Virus record (IMG/VR): IMGVR_UViG_3300007960_008803
Coordinates: 1 to 52,848 of that record
From: a virus
Direction: 5' to 3' (one strand)
Length of the DNA: 52,848 nucleotides
The position numbers and the translations under genes were made by a program. The notes under the pieces were generated by a model, which worked only from the letters and a program-made list of their open reading frames with translations, did not search any database and was not told the DNA's origin. Of the stretch, positions 37,599 to 48,062 are shown one piece after another (positions within the stretch are counted from its first letter, which is position 1; the number at the start of each line of letters is the position of its first letter).

Positions 37599-40500
37599 AT
37601 GTCAACACCATTAGATTTTGTAGGTTTAAATACACTAATAACAAAAAATGAAGATTTAAAAGCAGAAAACAAAGTAACAAATTATGATAAACCAAGATTA
37701 GACTATATCATTGATGCTACTAATGGATCTAAAAACTTATCTGCAATCGAATTGGGAAAAACGATAGAAGAATTGGAAGCTAAACATGGTAAATTGATAG
37801 GAAGCAAGATCAATGGAAGACAATATTTAAACGATTCTTATAGTACTTTTGTGACAAGTTTTAAAGGCGGAGGTAAAAATTTAACTTTCGAAATTACTTT
37901 TAATTATAATGGCTGGACTCCAGTAGAGGGCTCTGCGAGTAATACAACCACGGCCTTTTTATATGGTTCTGAAGGTTCTTCATTATTTACTTTATTTGAT
38001 CGACTTTTGGTCATATTACCAATTACAGGAATTGGAGATACAATAGCCCTTGCCACTGAAGGAGCTTCTGCCGGCGGTAGTTATACACGACCGCGAGTAA
38101 TTTGGCCTTTTGATATTTCTTCATACAAGTCCGGAGATATCAAACTAACTATTGTCCTATATAGCGACGAAGAAAATTTCTACAAGTCTTCAAAATCTGG
38201 TAAGTTTAGCTCACAGGAAAGAAAATATGCAATCTATGTTAACGGACAAGAACTAGGAACACCACTGATCTATTCTAGTGTTGACGCTCTTGAAAGTGCT
38301 TACAAAGGTTTGTCTCTTTTGTTGTTAGAATATATACAAGGGGTTAGTACTCCTTCTATTGGTAGCGACCTCAACGATTACGCGGGACTTGGCTATGAAT
38401 ATATCGTTGATGCATTTGCCGGAAAAATTAAATCAATAATCGTATGGGATGAAGCGATTGAGGACAACCTAATAGAAGAACTAAACAACAGAAGTTTAGA
38501 ATATTATTACAAAAGAAATAATGGAATAGATGTTGGAGAAACACAAATACCAAAAGAGAGTTTTATCACATACGATAACACAATTATAGAAAAATCAATT
38601 AATGAAATATCACATCACAACTCAATAGCAAGTATTGTAAGTTCTCAAGGAGAACAAGTTTTACTTTCTGCTGTTTTAAACAACATTAATGGTCCATACG
38701 GATATTCTTCATTTAAGCAATTAAGAGCATCTCAAAATTGGCTTATGAGAGCTTACAACAAAGATAATACATTTTCTTTTGTTTCTGAAAAAGGTGATAC
38801 AATAACCGTCACAAAAGACGGAAAAATTTTGTCAACTCATAAAACAAAATACGGAGACATTCAAAATCTTACGGAAACTCCTGTGTCTGAACAACACAAA
38901 CCTTTGGAGATGATTGCAACAATATCTGATGGTTTTGACGATGAGAAACTTTCTATCAAAGGAACTTACTCGAATGAAACTCAATTCTTTAAAAATAAAG
39001 TAATAAATGTTGAAACATCTCGAGAAATAGAAGACTCTGAAACTTACGAGGATTTAAAAGCTTTAACTGACACAGAAACAACCCCTCTTAAATCATTTGA
39101 TAAATTAACACTTAAGCAATCTGTGTTTCCAAAAAACATTTATACACACTCTAGAAACCACAGAACAAGACCAGCATACTCTTCAAAAATATGGAGAGAT
39201 CAAAGAGCTTCAAGAACAGAATTGGGCTTAAATAATGGTTTTGGTTATTATACACCTTCACAATCTTTCTGGCCTCTTGATGCCGAGGAAAACTTCACAA
39301 CTCTTCCAACAACAAATTACTATGGAGGAGCTTTAGGGTACAATTCTTCTGGAGCCGCTGGTGTTCTTCAAAATTCCTATTCTTTATTTGCAACATCATC
39401 TGATCTTTCTGGTGTTGAAATAGACAATGTTGTTTCTGCTTCAATATTGTATGCAAGACCTCACACTTTAACATCTTCAACTTCAGTTAAAAATCCTTTC
39501 TTTACAAACCTTTCAGGTGGAACCATTGGTGATTGTTCCAAATTCACAGGACATGCAGCTTGGGAAGCAGGAGACATGGCAGGTTTTTTTAATACCGATG
39601 GAAACTTTCAGTTGTCTCCAAAAAAACCTTTCCCAGATTCATATGATGAATGGGCGGAATCTTTTCGAGGTCTAGGAAAGGGTTATTCAGTTGTTCCTGA
39701 GTTTAGAATTTCTGATCATGTAAATCATTATTTGACAAACGGTTTTACTTCGCAGAAATTGGACTTTCTTGATGTTAAAGGTGGAAACCAAGATTATGCA
39801 AAGTCTTCCGACCAAGACTTTTTTAAAGTTTATTCAACAACAGATTTTCTCAAGAACTTTGAGATTGTAAAAGAAGATTTCAAAAACAAAGCAGCTCCAA
39901 CAGGAATCACACTTAGATGCAAAGCAATAAAAAAGTTTTTGCCTTATGAAGGGTTCTATCCTTGTCAAAGAACTGTTGATTTAGCAAAACAATTTTATGA
40001 TTCATATGGTTTCTTTATTTCGGGATCATCATGGAATGAGCATGAGTTAGGATATACTGTCTCAGGAGCAATTGCAGATGTATCTTCAACATCAAAATAT
40101 ATAGCTCAGCCACTAATAACACCTTTGTTTTCACCTGGGATTTTATTTAATTCAATAAAATCAGGAATTGCATGTGACTTTCCTATTTTTGATTATCCGT
40201 ACGTAACAGGAAGTGTAACTCCTAGTCTTGATGGTCCATTTATTTCTTCTGAGATAAGAAAAAGAATTCCATTTGAAGCGTTAATGGAACCTGAAAAACA
40301 TTTGGCTAATTTTGAAATACATTCGATTGATCCTGATATACAATCACCAAAGATAAAATCAACTTGGACAGGCCAAGGAGATAATCTTTATAAATTGATG
40401 ATAAACAACTTTGTCTCTGAGATTGGTGATTTCTTTTTAGAAAATGAAAGACACACGACAATCACTTCTTTACCAGAAGGAGATCCAAACTTTGGAAATG

Positions 40501-42158
40501 TTCAACCGGGTAAAATCTATGGAATGAGAATAAAAATGTTTCGTTCTATTTCCGGGTCGAAAGGTGTGTACATTGATCATGAAGGTGATGTTTATGGCAT
40601 ACCTCAAGACAATGGAGAAATGGGAGAAACATTCACTATGTATTCAAGGCCCTCTGCGTTCGGCCCTCCTGTTGCTAGAATAGTTAATTCAAGTGCAAAT
40701 AATTTTCGAGCTATTAACTGGGCTAAATTCAAATTTGAAGGATCAATAGATTTTAGCTACCCAGGACCAGACACAGCAAGATCCATATCTCTACCACCAG
40801 GATATGGCTATAGTAGTATCGGTCCAGAAGATGGTTATAATTGGCCTTTTACACCTCCTTATTATCATGGAGAAGCTTGGGCAGATATATTTTTTCAGCC
40901 CCCATCAGGTGCAAAAAAATACTCATTATCAGAAATTATTAATAACTCTTCTGTAGAATTTTTTAGACACTACACTACTTCCTCCGTATCGGATTCAAAT
41001 TTGTCTAGTGGAATAAGTTTTCCTTCACTAATGATAAATGATCAAGCAATGCAAATTCCTTCTTCTATGAATATTTTTTCTAGAGGTATTCTTCGAGAAG
41101 ACTCAGAGAACCTTACAATTAATACACAAATAGAGTCTAAATATCGATGGATTATTCAATCAAAATGGGAAACACCAACACTTAACTTCAATCATTTATC
41201 TCATGAAGATTTAACTATGCCTCCATCTCACGCAACAGCATCTGTTCCAATTGGAATGTGGCACCAATACGGCCGGCTCCCTCAAAGGACTGATGAGGGA
41301 ATTTTTATACAAGTAACTGATATTCCGTCAAACTGGATTGAGGGAGCTATGTCAGGTAGTGTTAACACCACTGGTTCTCTTGTCGACCTTTGTGGATTTT
41401 CAACAGATCCAATCAGAGTTGGAGAGATTAAAAATACAAAAACTATCGAAGAAGCTGTTGTTGCTGTTCCTTTTGTTAATCGCAATGGATTTAGAGAGTT
41501 CTTTAAATTAAACAAAGAAGATATCTATCGTGCTATCAATGGAATAGAAGAAGCTGTTGGTCCAACCGTATTCAAACTAACTCAACAATTAGACAAATAC
41601 GTATTTCCTCCACAATTTGATTATAAAAGAAATAAAGATATTACACCTGTTGCAATGTATGTGTTTGAGTTTTCTCACGAATTTACCAAGCAAGACCTTG
41701 CAGATATTTGGCAGAACCTGCCTCCAAAGCTTGGAGAAGTTCACGAAACAGCAGAGGCAACAGTATCTCACGCTCTTTTTGCAGAAGAGTTCCTGGGAAA
41801 AGGAGCAGATCCAAAGAAAACCGAAAACGGAATTGAAAGAAATATCGTATCAGAATTAACAGATTTGCCATCAGATATCCAATGGATGGTTTTCAAAGTC
41901 AAGAAAAGAGCAAAATCGAATTACTTTGAGAAAATGTTTCAAAGAAACGAATCAAGAGATTCGGATGGAAACACCAACTTTACCGTTGACTCAACAGGTA
42001 AAAAATCAGATGTATCTTACAATTGGCCTTATGATTTCTTTTCTATGGTTGAACTAATTAAATTAGATGCAGAGGTGGAATTTTCTAACGTTGACGAACA
42101 AAAGTCAAAACAAGAAAAGAAGCTTGTGACAAAGCCATATATATTTAGAGAAGATTAA
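37599..42158 (+). CDS. Giant virion structural protein with N-terminal LamG-like domain
   Basis: This is a 1519-residue protein. ATG 37599 is preferred over an upstream TTG because GGAG (37589-37592) is correctly placed and the previous gene ends one base earlier. Residues of about 80-310 look like another LamG/jelly-roll module: NLTFEITFNYNGW, KYAIYVNGQELG and AGKIKSIIVWDEAIEDNLIE. The remainder is beta-rich with Tyr/Pro/Ser-rich loops and a helical stretch near the C-terminus (KQDLADIWQNLPPKLGEVHE). It ends with a basic tail and a TAATG junction. It is probably a large tail or baseplate peripheral protein; the family is not recognised. Confidence 0.8.
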   Translation: MSTPLDFVGLNTLITKNEDLKAENKVTNYDKPRLDYIIDATNGSKNLSAIELGKTIEELEAKHGKLIGSKINGRQYLNDSYSTFVTSFKGGGKNLTFEITFNYNGWTPVEGSASNTTTAFLYGSEGSSLFTLFDRLLVILPITGIGDTIALATEGASAGGSYTRPRVIWPFDISSYKSGDIKLTIVLYSDEENFYKSSKSGKFSSQERKYAIYVNGQELGTPLIYSSVDALESAYKGLSLLLLEYIQGVSTPSIGSDLNDYAGLGYEYIVDAFAGKIKSIIVWDEAIEDNLIEELNNRSLEYYYKRNNGIDVGETQIPKESFITYDNTIIEKSINEISHHNSIASIVSSQGEQVLLSAVLNNINGPYGYSSFKQLRASQNWLMRAYNKDNTFSFVSEKGDTITVTKDGKILSTHKTKYGDIQNLTETPVSEQHKPLEMIATISDGFDDEKLSIKGTYSNETQFFKNKVINVETSREIEDSETYEDLKALTDTETTPLKSFDKLTLKQSVFPKNIYTHSRNHRTRPAYSSKIWRDQRASRTELGLNNGFGYYTPSQSFWPLDAEENFTTLPTTNYYGGALGYNSSGAAGVLQNSYSLFATSSDLSGVEIDNVVSASILYARPHTLTSSTSVKNPFFTNLSGGTIGDCSKFTGHAAWEAGDMAGFFNTDGNFQLSPKKPFPDSYDEWAESFRGLGKGYSVVPEFRISDHVNHYLTNGFTSQKLDFLDVKGGNQDYAKSSDQDFFKVYSTTDFLKNFEIVKEDFKNKAAPTGITLRCKAIKKFLPYEGFYPCQRTVDLAKQFYDSYGFFISGSSWNEHELGYTVSGAIADVSSTSKYIAQPLITPLFSPGILFNSIKSGIACDFPIFDYPYVTGSVTPSLDGPFISSEIRKRIPFEALMEPEKHLANFEIHSIDPDIQSPKIKSTWTGQGDNLYKLMINNFVSEIGDFFLENERHTTITSLPEGDPNFGNVQPGKIYGMRIKMFRSISGSKGVYIDHEGDVYGIPQDNGEMGETFTMYSRPSAFGPPVARIVNSSANNFRAINWAKFKFEGSIDFSYPGPDTARSISLPPGYGYSSIGPEDGYNWPFTPPYYHGEAWADIFFQPPSGAKKYSLSEIINNSSVEFFRHYTTSSVSDSNLSSGISFPSLMINDQAMQIPSSMNIFSRGILREDSENLTINTQIESKYRWIIQSKWETPTLNFNHLSHEDLTMPPSHATASVPIGMWHQYGRLPQRTDEGIFIQVTDIPSNWIEGAMSGSVNTTGSLVDLCGFSTDPIRVGEIKNTKTIEEAVVAVPFVNRNGFREFFKLNKEDIYRAINGIEEAVGPTVFKLTQQLDKYVFPPQFDYKRNKDITPVAMYVFEFSHEFTKQDLADIWQNLPPKLGEVHETAEATVSHALFAEEFLGKGADPKKTENGIERNIVSELTDLPSDIQWMVFKVKKRAKSNYFEKMFQRNESRDSDGNTNFTVDSTGKKSDVSYNWPYDFFSMVELIKLDAEVEFSNVDEQKSKQEKKLVTKPYIFRED

Positions 42159-43258
42159 TGTCATTTTTTGATAAGAAAGAAGAAGTATTGGACCTCAAGC
42201 TAACGCCTTACGGAAGACATCTGTTGTCCAAAGGCAAATTGAAGCCTGTTTATTATGCTTTTCTTGATGATGATATTATTTATGACTCTGATGCTGCTAA
42301 CTTCACAGAATCAAATGACGAAATAAAAGCAAGGATTATTGATGAAACTCCTTCGCTAAAGCCTCATTATACCATGAATTCCGTTGAGACCACAATAAAT
42401 GATAATGAATATGACGAAATAGATTATGATGATCAAGCAGCTCTTGACGCTCTAACTCAACCATACGACAAATACAGTCCTTTATCAGACTTAAACACAA
42501 AATTCCTTCAGAATACCATTGGAACATCCAATTCCTCAAAGAAAAATGCCCCATTTTGGGACGTTCTCAATCTCCGAGGGGAAATCACTAAGGCAACAAG
42601 AACAACGAATTCTGAGGTGTCCTCGTCCGTTGAATACCAAAATGATATTGATACTCCATCTTTGGTTACTAACATACCACAAATTGATGTTGAGATTGAA
42701 TATTTTGCAACATTAAAAAGATCTTCAGATGCAGATTATCTAGAGATAACTAACAAACTATCTTCCTTAAATCTTCCTCCACCAGAAGTCGAAGCAGATG
42801 GAACCTATATTTACATTCAAGAAGATCAATTATTGTCAAGAATATATGAAAGAAATGCTTTTGAATTTGACGAAGCTTTTGATATTCAAGTGTTCAAGTA
42901 TGTTCAAGAAGGAAACGCAAATACCTCAAACAATTGGAAACAGCTAAAATTCTTAAACAAACCAAAGAGAATTATTAAAGATATCTTGATGGATGAAGAA
43001 GAGCAAGAAGAATTCATAGAACTTGAAACAACACCAGACGTTGTTGAGTATTATTTTGATCTTAGAGTTGATGAAGAAATTGCAATAAAAGATATCTGTC
43101 AAGCGGTTGCTCAACTTGAAGGAGTCGACGATATTACGCTTGATCTTGGAATAGATATTGATATCGATTGCAAAGATCTTATTCTTACACCAGATAGTGG
43201 CGGTGGAGGTCCTGATAAGTGTGCTGACGATGTATGTGATGACGAGGTGGAATCATGA
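42158..43258 (+). CDS. Virion protein with LTxxGRxxLxKG N-terminal domain
   Basis: This 366-residue protein starts SFFDKKEEVLDLKLTPYGRH, followed by LLSKGKLKPVYYAFLDDD. The same pattern opens the gene at 48063 (ILDAVLTDHGRKVLAKG), so the two share an N-terminal domain. The rest is strongly acidic. It finishes with a Gly run and CADDVCDDE, two Cys in an acidic tail that could bind a metal or form a disulfide. One-base overlap upstream and ATGA overlap downstream indicate tight coupling with the other tail genes. The exact role is unknown. Confidence 0.75.
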   Translation: MSFFDKKEEVLDLKLTPYGRHLLSKGKLKPVYYAFLDDDIIYDSDAANFTESNDEIKARIIDETPSLKPHYTMNSVETTINDNEYDEIDYDDQAALDALTQPYDKYSPLSDLNTKFLQNTIGTSNSSKKNAPFWDVLNLRGEITKATRTTNSEVSSSVEYQNDIDTPSLVTNIPQIDVEIEYFATLKRSSDADYLEITNKLSSLNLPPPEVEADGTYIYIQEDQLLSRIYERNAFEFDEAFDIQVFKYVQEGNANTSNNWKQLKFLNKPKRIIKDILMDEEEQEEFIELETTPDVVEYYFDLRVDEEIAIKDICQAVAQLEGVDDITLDLGIDIDIDCKDLILTPDSGGGGPDKCADDVCDDEVES

Positions 43259-46200
43259 TTTTAGATTTAATTGGTGAAGAAAATCTTCCAAATGTTTATT
43301 TTGATTCCATCGAAATAGATGCTGTAAACCATGCTGGAAAAACAAGACAAGATATGGGAGCTCACCTGAAGGTCTCATTGAAAGTGTATGATGGTTTAAA
43401 TCATTTAGGCATTCCTTATTTTTCTGATTTTAAAACAAATCCAAAGAAAACAATACTTTTGGTATTGTCGAAAGATCCTAAATTTACACAAGTCTTAACA
43501 GAACAAGGCGGTGTGTTAAATCCTAGAAAACTTAGAAGTTTGCCTGGATATGATCCATCAAAAGTCGAATATCAAGTCTTGTCCTCTCGGCGCGTCAAGC
43601 TAAGTAAAGAAGAAGAAACAGAGATCTATTATAATGTAAAATTTAAATTAGGATCTAAAGAAGATCATGCTGCGTTGTTTACTTGCATTTACAAAGAAAT
43701 AAGAGACGATTACACAAACGGCCCAGTCACATCAGAGTTGGTCTTAATCGAAGGAAAAACGGTCAAGAAAGCTTTCTATTTTGTTGAAAGGGGTACAAGC
43801 CGAGTTTGGAATGGACCGGTCCACAAACACCCTTCTCGTGGCTTTATGGGTGGTTCTTACCACACCTCTGAACAACATCCTTTGCTTGATCGAATAGGTA
43901 CAGCAAATTTAAAGATCAAAGACAAAAGAGTGCAAAGCTCACAATTAAGTTTGCCTACAAAAGAATATAATAAAGATAAGAAAAATTTAACAAACTATCA
44001 TTTTGGAGAATTGGTTCATTCTCAAAGCGAAAATGGAGGTTTTAATTTTATCTTTGACATAAACAAATTTCAAATAATGAAGGACTATTCTTTAAACAAA
44101 AAGATGACAATGATAAATGAAGACTTATTCTATAACCTTTCAATGAGGTCAAGAATTAAAGATTTCTCTATTTTCTATAACACAAAAACAAATAAAGAAT
44201 TTAAACGTATCTCTAAGTCAATGGAAGTCAATGGACTTCTTAAAACCATGTACACTGATGTTAGAGGTAACGAAACAAGAATGTTAAGTAACAGAGATGA
44301 TAGAGTAGGTAAGATAGAAGCTATCGTTGAGGAATTAGTTCTAAACAGAGAGAATGAATTAAGAACTTTTAATTGTCAAATAAACAAAAAACAAATTTAT
44401 CAAATTAAAGTTGTAATAGAGTTTGACGATTCAACAATAAACTACCTTAAAAGTTTACAAAGAGAAATAGAGAAATCAAAAGCAAACTTGACAAAGTACC
44501 ATGCTCTTCTCAAGAAGCCAATAAATTATGACAAAGATAGAATGAAAACAAGCACAATATTTAGAGAAAATTATTCTAGAAGAATTGAACTGTGGTATTC
44601 TCCGATAAAAACGTTTGAAAAGATAATTAATATCAATACAAAAATACCTCAACAAGAGAAACAAGAATTGTTGTCAAACATTTTCAATATGTTAAATCCA
44701 AGAGCGGTCACACCTGATAGTTGCGAGAAAGTTATTAATTTTTATTCTAAAGAAGCAGAAAGGTTTTTAAAGTTATATAACATTAGGAAAAATGATAAAT
44801 TTGGCAAAGGTCGAACAAATGCAAAACCTAATCTTGATAAAAACACAGTTCAAGTCAAAAAGGTCTACAAAGTTAATTTCAAAACAAATCCAAGAACTTT
44901 AGATATGTTCCCAACTACAGATGCAGACAAACAGATTCCATTGGTCAGAGTTTCCAGTTTGATACAATTGTTAACAGCAGAAGCGGAAAGATACGAGGTC
45001 AACACTAGTGAGTTTGAAAATATTAGAAATCTAGATAGAGATGTGTTGTACCTAGGCCCTAGGGCCATTAATTTCAAGAATAATAGATACGATACGGAAC
45101 AACTAAAGAACATAGAAGAAGAAAAGATCAAGACAATTGTTGAAGAATCAAACAAAAAACTAGATTTTAATTTAGGATTTTCAAGACTTTTAGTGCAAAG
45201 ATATGTTGAAGACAAAGCTGAAACAATTGATCCTGTTAAGCAACTAGGAGAAGACTCACCTTTTCAAACTAATTTAGATTCTAAAGATAAAGTTAAAGAA
45301 AGAGTAAGAACTTCTTTAAATGCAACCAATTTAACTTCAGTGTCTAAAAGTAGAACGATGGGTTACAACAAAAACAAAAAGCTTTTTGCAAAAGACAAAG
45401 ATGGTAATATATTTTCTTCAAAGGGTTCGACACAAATCCAAAGAATTCCTGTTCATCTCAAAGATCTTACTTACAAAGATGAAATATATGGTGTTGATAA
45501 GAATGAATTCTTGAAAAACCAACCAAACAAGAAAAGCTTAATGTATGAAAATATCTACAAATTAGAGATTCTATCTGAAGCTGAAGAAGATAAAAGAAAT
45601 AGAGTTATGATGAATAGCAGAAACCCTATCGAGAGAAGTTTAGCTCAATTACGAAGACTGGATAAGCCTACATATTGTATTTTAAGCAAATATATAGAAA
45701 ATGATGTTGTTGTCGAGGACAACGAGTTTAATCGTTTTGCTGCGGTGAACACTTGTGTACTTATAATACCTGACAATTGGGACTTTACCAGAGAAGAATT
45801 ACAAGAATACAACGGTTCTAATACATTAGCGATACTTTATGACCAAATGATAAACACAATAGATTTAGAAGAATCATTTATAAGAACTAGCCTAGTTATT
45901 CAGAGTGAAGATAGAGAGCCAATCAAGATAGTCAAAAGAGCAGGAAGCTCTAGAAGACCTTTGATATCTAAGCCAAAAACGGGTAGGGTTGAAAAGATTA
46001 CGAATAAACAACAAATAGAACAAAAGAAAGAACAAGAGATAAAAATCAAGGAAGCGAATAAAATAAAGCCAAAAGAAGAGCCAAAGAAACCTACACGCAA
46101 GCAAATTAAAGATAGTAGAAAACAAAGAGAAAAGGCTAAACAACCTTTAAATAATAGAACTGAGACACAGCCAACTACAAGAACTAATACATCTAGACAA

Positions 46201-46269
46201 CAATCAAGCGAAAACACAAGACAACCAACTAGAAGAACAAATAGAACAGGAAGAAGACGTGGTTATTAA
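43255..46269 (+). CDS. Large virion protein with Lys/Arg-rich C-terminal tail
   Basis: This 1004-residue protein has an N-terminal beta-rich region (YFDSIEIDAVNHAGKTRQDM; GAHLKVSLKVYDGLNHLG) and a central helical region (INYLKSLQREIEKSKANLTK; LLSNIFNMLNPRAVTPD). The final segment of about 95 residues is composed almost wholly of Lys, Arg, Gln, Asn and Thr, ending RRTNRTGRRRGY. The tail is disordered by composition and might bind nucleic acid or an acidic partner. The start has GAGGTGG and an ATGA junction. The next gene starts inside this tail on a GTG. No family recognised. Confidence 0.75.
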   Translation: MILDLIGEENLPNVYFDSIEIDAVNHAGKTRQDMGAHLKVSLKVYDGLNHLGIPYFSDFKTNPKKTILLVLSKDPKFTQVLTEQGGVLNPRKLRSLPGYDPSKVEYQVLSSRRVKLSKEEETEIYYNVKFKLGSKEDHAALFTCIYKEIRDDYTNGPVTSELVLIEGKTVKKAFYFVERGTSRVWNGPVHKHPSRGFMGGSYHTSEQHPLLDRIGTANLKIKDKRVQSSQLSLPTKEYNKDKKNLTNYHFGELVHSQSENGGFNFIFDINKFQIMKDYSLNKKMTMINEDLFYNLSMRSRIKDFSIFYNTKTNKEFKRISKSMEVNGLLKTMYTDVRGNETRMLSNRDDRVGKIEAIVEELVLNRENELRTFNCQINKKQIYQIKVVIEFDDSTINYLKSLQREIEKSKANLTKYHALLKKPINYDKDRMKTSTIFRENYSRRIELWYSPIKTFEKIININTKIPQQEKQELLSNIFNMLNPRAVTPDSCEKVINFYSKEAERFLKLYNIRKNDKFGKGRTNAKPNLDKNTVQVKKVYKVNFKTNPRTLDMFPTTDADKQIPLVRVSSLIQLLTAEAERYEVNTSEFENIRNLDRDVLYLGPRAINFKNNRYDTEQLKNIEEEKIKTIVEESNKKLDFNLGFSRLLVQRYVEDKAETIDPVKQLGEDSPFQTNLDSKDKVKERVRTSLNATNLTSVSKSRTMGYNKNKKLFAKDKDGNIFSSKGSTQIQRIPVHLKDLTYKDEIYGVDKNEFLKNQPNKKSLMYENIYKLEILSEAEEDKRNRVMMNSRNPIERSLAQLRRLDKPTYCILSKYIENDVVVEDNEFNRFAAVNTCVLIIPDNWDFTREELQEYNGSNTLAILYDQMINTIDLEESFIRTSLVIQSEDREPIKIVKRAGSSRRPLISKPKTGRVEKITNKQQIEQKKEQEIKIKEANKIKPKEEPKKPTRKQIKDSRKQREKAKQPLNNRTETQPTTRTNTSRQQSSENTRQPTRRTNRTGRRRGY

Positions 46270-48031
46270 GATTAAATCTGAAATTGGTAATATAAATTTT
46301 GGAAATTTTGGAGGAATATTTGATGTTAATATTCCTCAACCTGGAATATTAATAAAACCAGTATTTGAATACATTAGTAAACAATTTGAAGATTATTCTG
46401 ATGTTTTGTCATCAGAATTGCAATTACCAAACTGCTATTTAGAAACCAGTTTTAATCCAAATGATCATTCGGAACTTGAAAAATTGGTTCTTTTCGACAC
46501 AAATACGTTGTCAATAAAGCCCGAAGATCCTGACAGAAGAAGGTATTTTATAGATTTTAATTTTTTTAGAAGTTTTGATGGAGATTCTCCTCCTGTTGTC
46601 AATGATTTAACAGGAGATGCAACAAGATTTGAAAATATTGTATTAACATCTTACTCACCTTTTTACATAAACGGCCCTTCAATTGGAAAAGTTTTTCCAA
46701 ATAAAATTAATATTAAAATATCAAACTTGGGAACAACACCAATACAAATTGGAAATAATTTTAAAAAGTTTTTGCGTGAAAATAAATACATGTATAAATT
46801 TCTTGCTGATATGGTTCAAGGAGTATCTCCACTAAAACAAAGAGATGTACTTCTAAACAATGAACTAGTAACATTAAATTATTATGATCTTGTTGGTTTT
46901 AGCTCACCAGAAATAGACGATAAATGGTTTGATAATCATGTGGCTTTAATAAAACCAGAAGAAAAAGAGATAGATATAGATCTTTACAATGGAGACATAA
47001 GTGTTCAATCCTTTTATCATAATGGAGAAATTGTTTTTGTAAGAATAAACAAAACTGGTGAGGGAATAAATCAAAATTTTTGGGTTTATCCTAATTCTGA
47101 TGGTATAGTTAATTTTTGCGATACACAAGTAAAGATAGAAAAAGATTACACGTACAAAGCTTTTGCATATGTTTTAATCAACGAAGATATGACGTCTGTT
47201 TATAATGGAGAAATTTCAAGACCAAAACTTTATGAAATTCAAATAAGTGACGAAATTGTAGCCAAAGTAATGCAACCACCTCACCCAAGACCTCAAGTAG
47301 AATTTAAAAATATTAAAAACAAAAAAGACAAGATAAAAGTTATGCTTAATTTATCCTCGAATGAATATAAAAGTCTAAACTACAGAGGTGTATCTCAATC
47401 TGAGGAGGAAGATTTTGATTTAAATTATGCAAAATACGATCCATTCTCCACAAGAGATTCTTGCTTTCAATATGAAACAGAAAGAGGAAAATTCCAAATT
47501 TTCAAAATGGAAAAACATCCAACAAGTTATTATGACATTGGATCTAATGCTTCCTCATTCAATGTAGAATCAGATAAATCAACTATGGCTCATTTTCAAG
47601 ATACAATTGAACCATTTAAAGATTATTACTACATGATAAGAAGTTTCAACACATATGGATACTATTCCAATCCCTCGCCAATTTACAAAGTACATATGAC
47701 AAAAGACGCAAATGATACTTTCTTGCACGTTGAAACCGTTGACTTTCATGTTTCGGATCAAAACAAATATATGCTTGAGAAAACAATGGCAAAACTATTA
47801 CAAGTTGTCCCTTCAAGTTATCAAACAACTTTAGTCACATCTGAGGAGTTTGGAGGATATGGTCAAGAAACAAATTCCAACAATTTACCAGATCTTGGAA
47901 TTGTTGATAAAAAAATATGGGATACAAACACAAAATTCAAATTAAGATTAGTTTCTAGAAAAACAGGAAAGAAAATTGATTTTAACTTGAATTTTAAATT
48001 AACAAAACAAATTACTCAAAATACTGAGTAA
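46259..48031 (+). CDS. Virion protein with fibronectin-III-like segments, GTG start
   Basis: This is a 590-residue protein. The start is GTG 46259, with AGGAAG upstream inside the Arg-rich end of the previous gene (11-base overlap). The middle and C-terminal parts contain beta-sandwich segments such as DYTYKAFAYVLINEDM and DYYYMIRSFNTYGYYSNPSP, which resemble the last strands of fibronectin-III domains. It ends in a mixed hydrophilic segment (GKKIDFNLNFKLTKQI). No enzyme motif is visible. A tail fibre or baseplate accessory is likely. Confidence 0.72.
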   Translation: MVIKIKSEIGNINFGNFGGIFDVNIPQPGILIKPVFEYISKQFEDYSDVLSSELQLPNCYLETSFNPNDHSELEKLVLFDTNTLSIKPEDPDRRRYFIDFNFFRSFDGDSPPVVNDLTGDATRFENIVLTSYSPFYINGPSIGKVFPNKINIKISNLGTTPIQIGNNFKKFLRENKYMYKFLADMVQGVSPLKQRDVLLNNELVTLNYYDLVGFSSPEIDDKWFDNHVALIKPEEKEIDIDLYNGDISVQSFYHNGEIVFVRINKTGEGINQNFWVYPNSDGIVNFCDTQVKIEKDYTYKAFAYVLINEDMTSVYNGEISRPKLYEIQISDEIVAKVMQPPHPRPQVEFKNIKNKKDKIKVMLNLSSNEYKSLNYRGVSQSEEEDFDLNYAKYDPFSTRDSCFQYETERGKFQIFKMEKHPTSYYDIGSNASSFNVESDKSTMAHFQDTIEPFKDYYYMIRSFNTYGYYSNPSPIYKVHMTKDANDTFLHVETVDFHVSDQNKYMLEKTMAKLLQVVPSSYQTTLVTSEEFGGYGQETNSNNLPDLGIVDKKIWDTNTKFKLRLVSRKTGKKIDFNLNFKLTKQITQNTE

Positions 48032-48033
48032 TA

Positions 48034-48042
48034 CTATTTATT
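48034..48042 (+). promoter_or_regulatory. CTATTTATT motif, candidate late promoter
   Basis: This is the third exact CTATTTATT, in the 31-base gap before the gene at 48063. It ends 20 bases before the ATG, with AGGGAG (48051-48056) between. The geometry is nearly the same as that before gp6, which supports a shared promoter role. Confidence 0.4.
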
Positions 48043-48062
48043 ATAACATTAGGGAGAAATTT

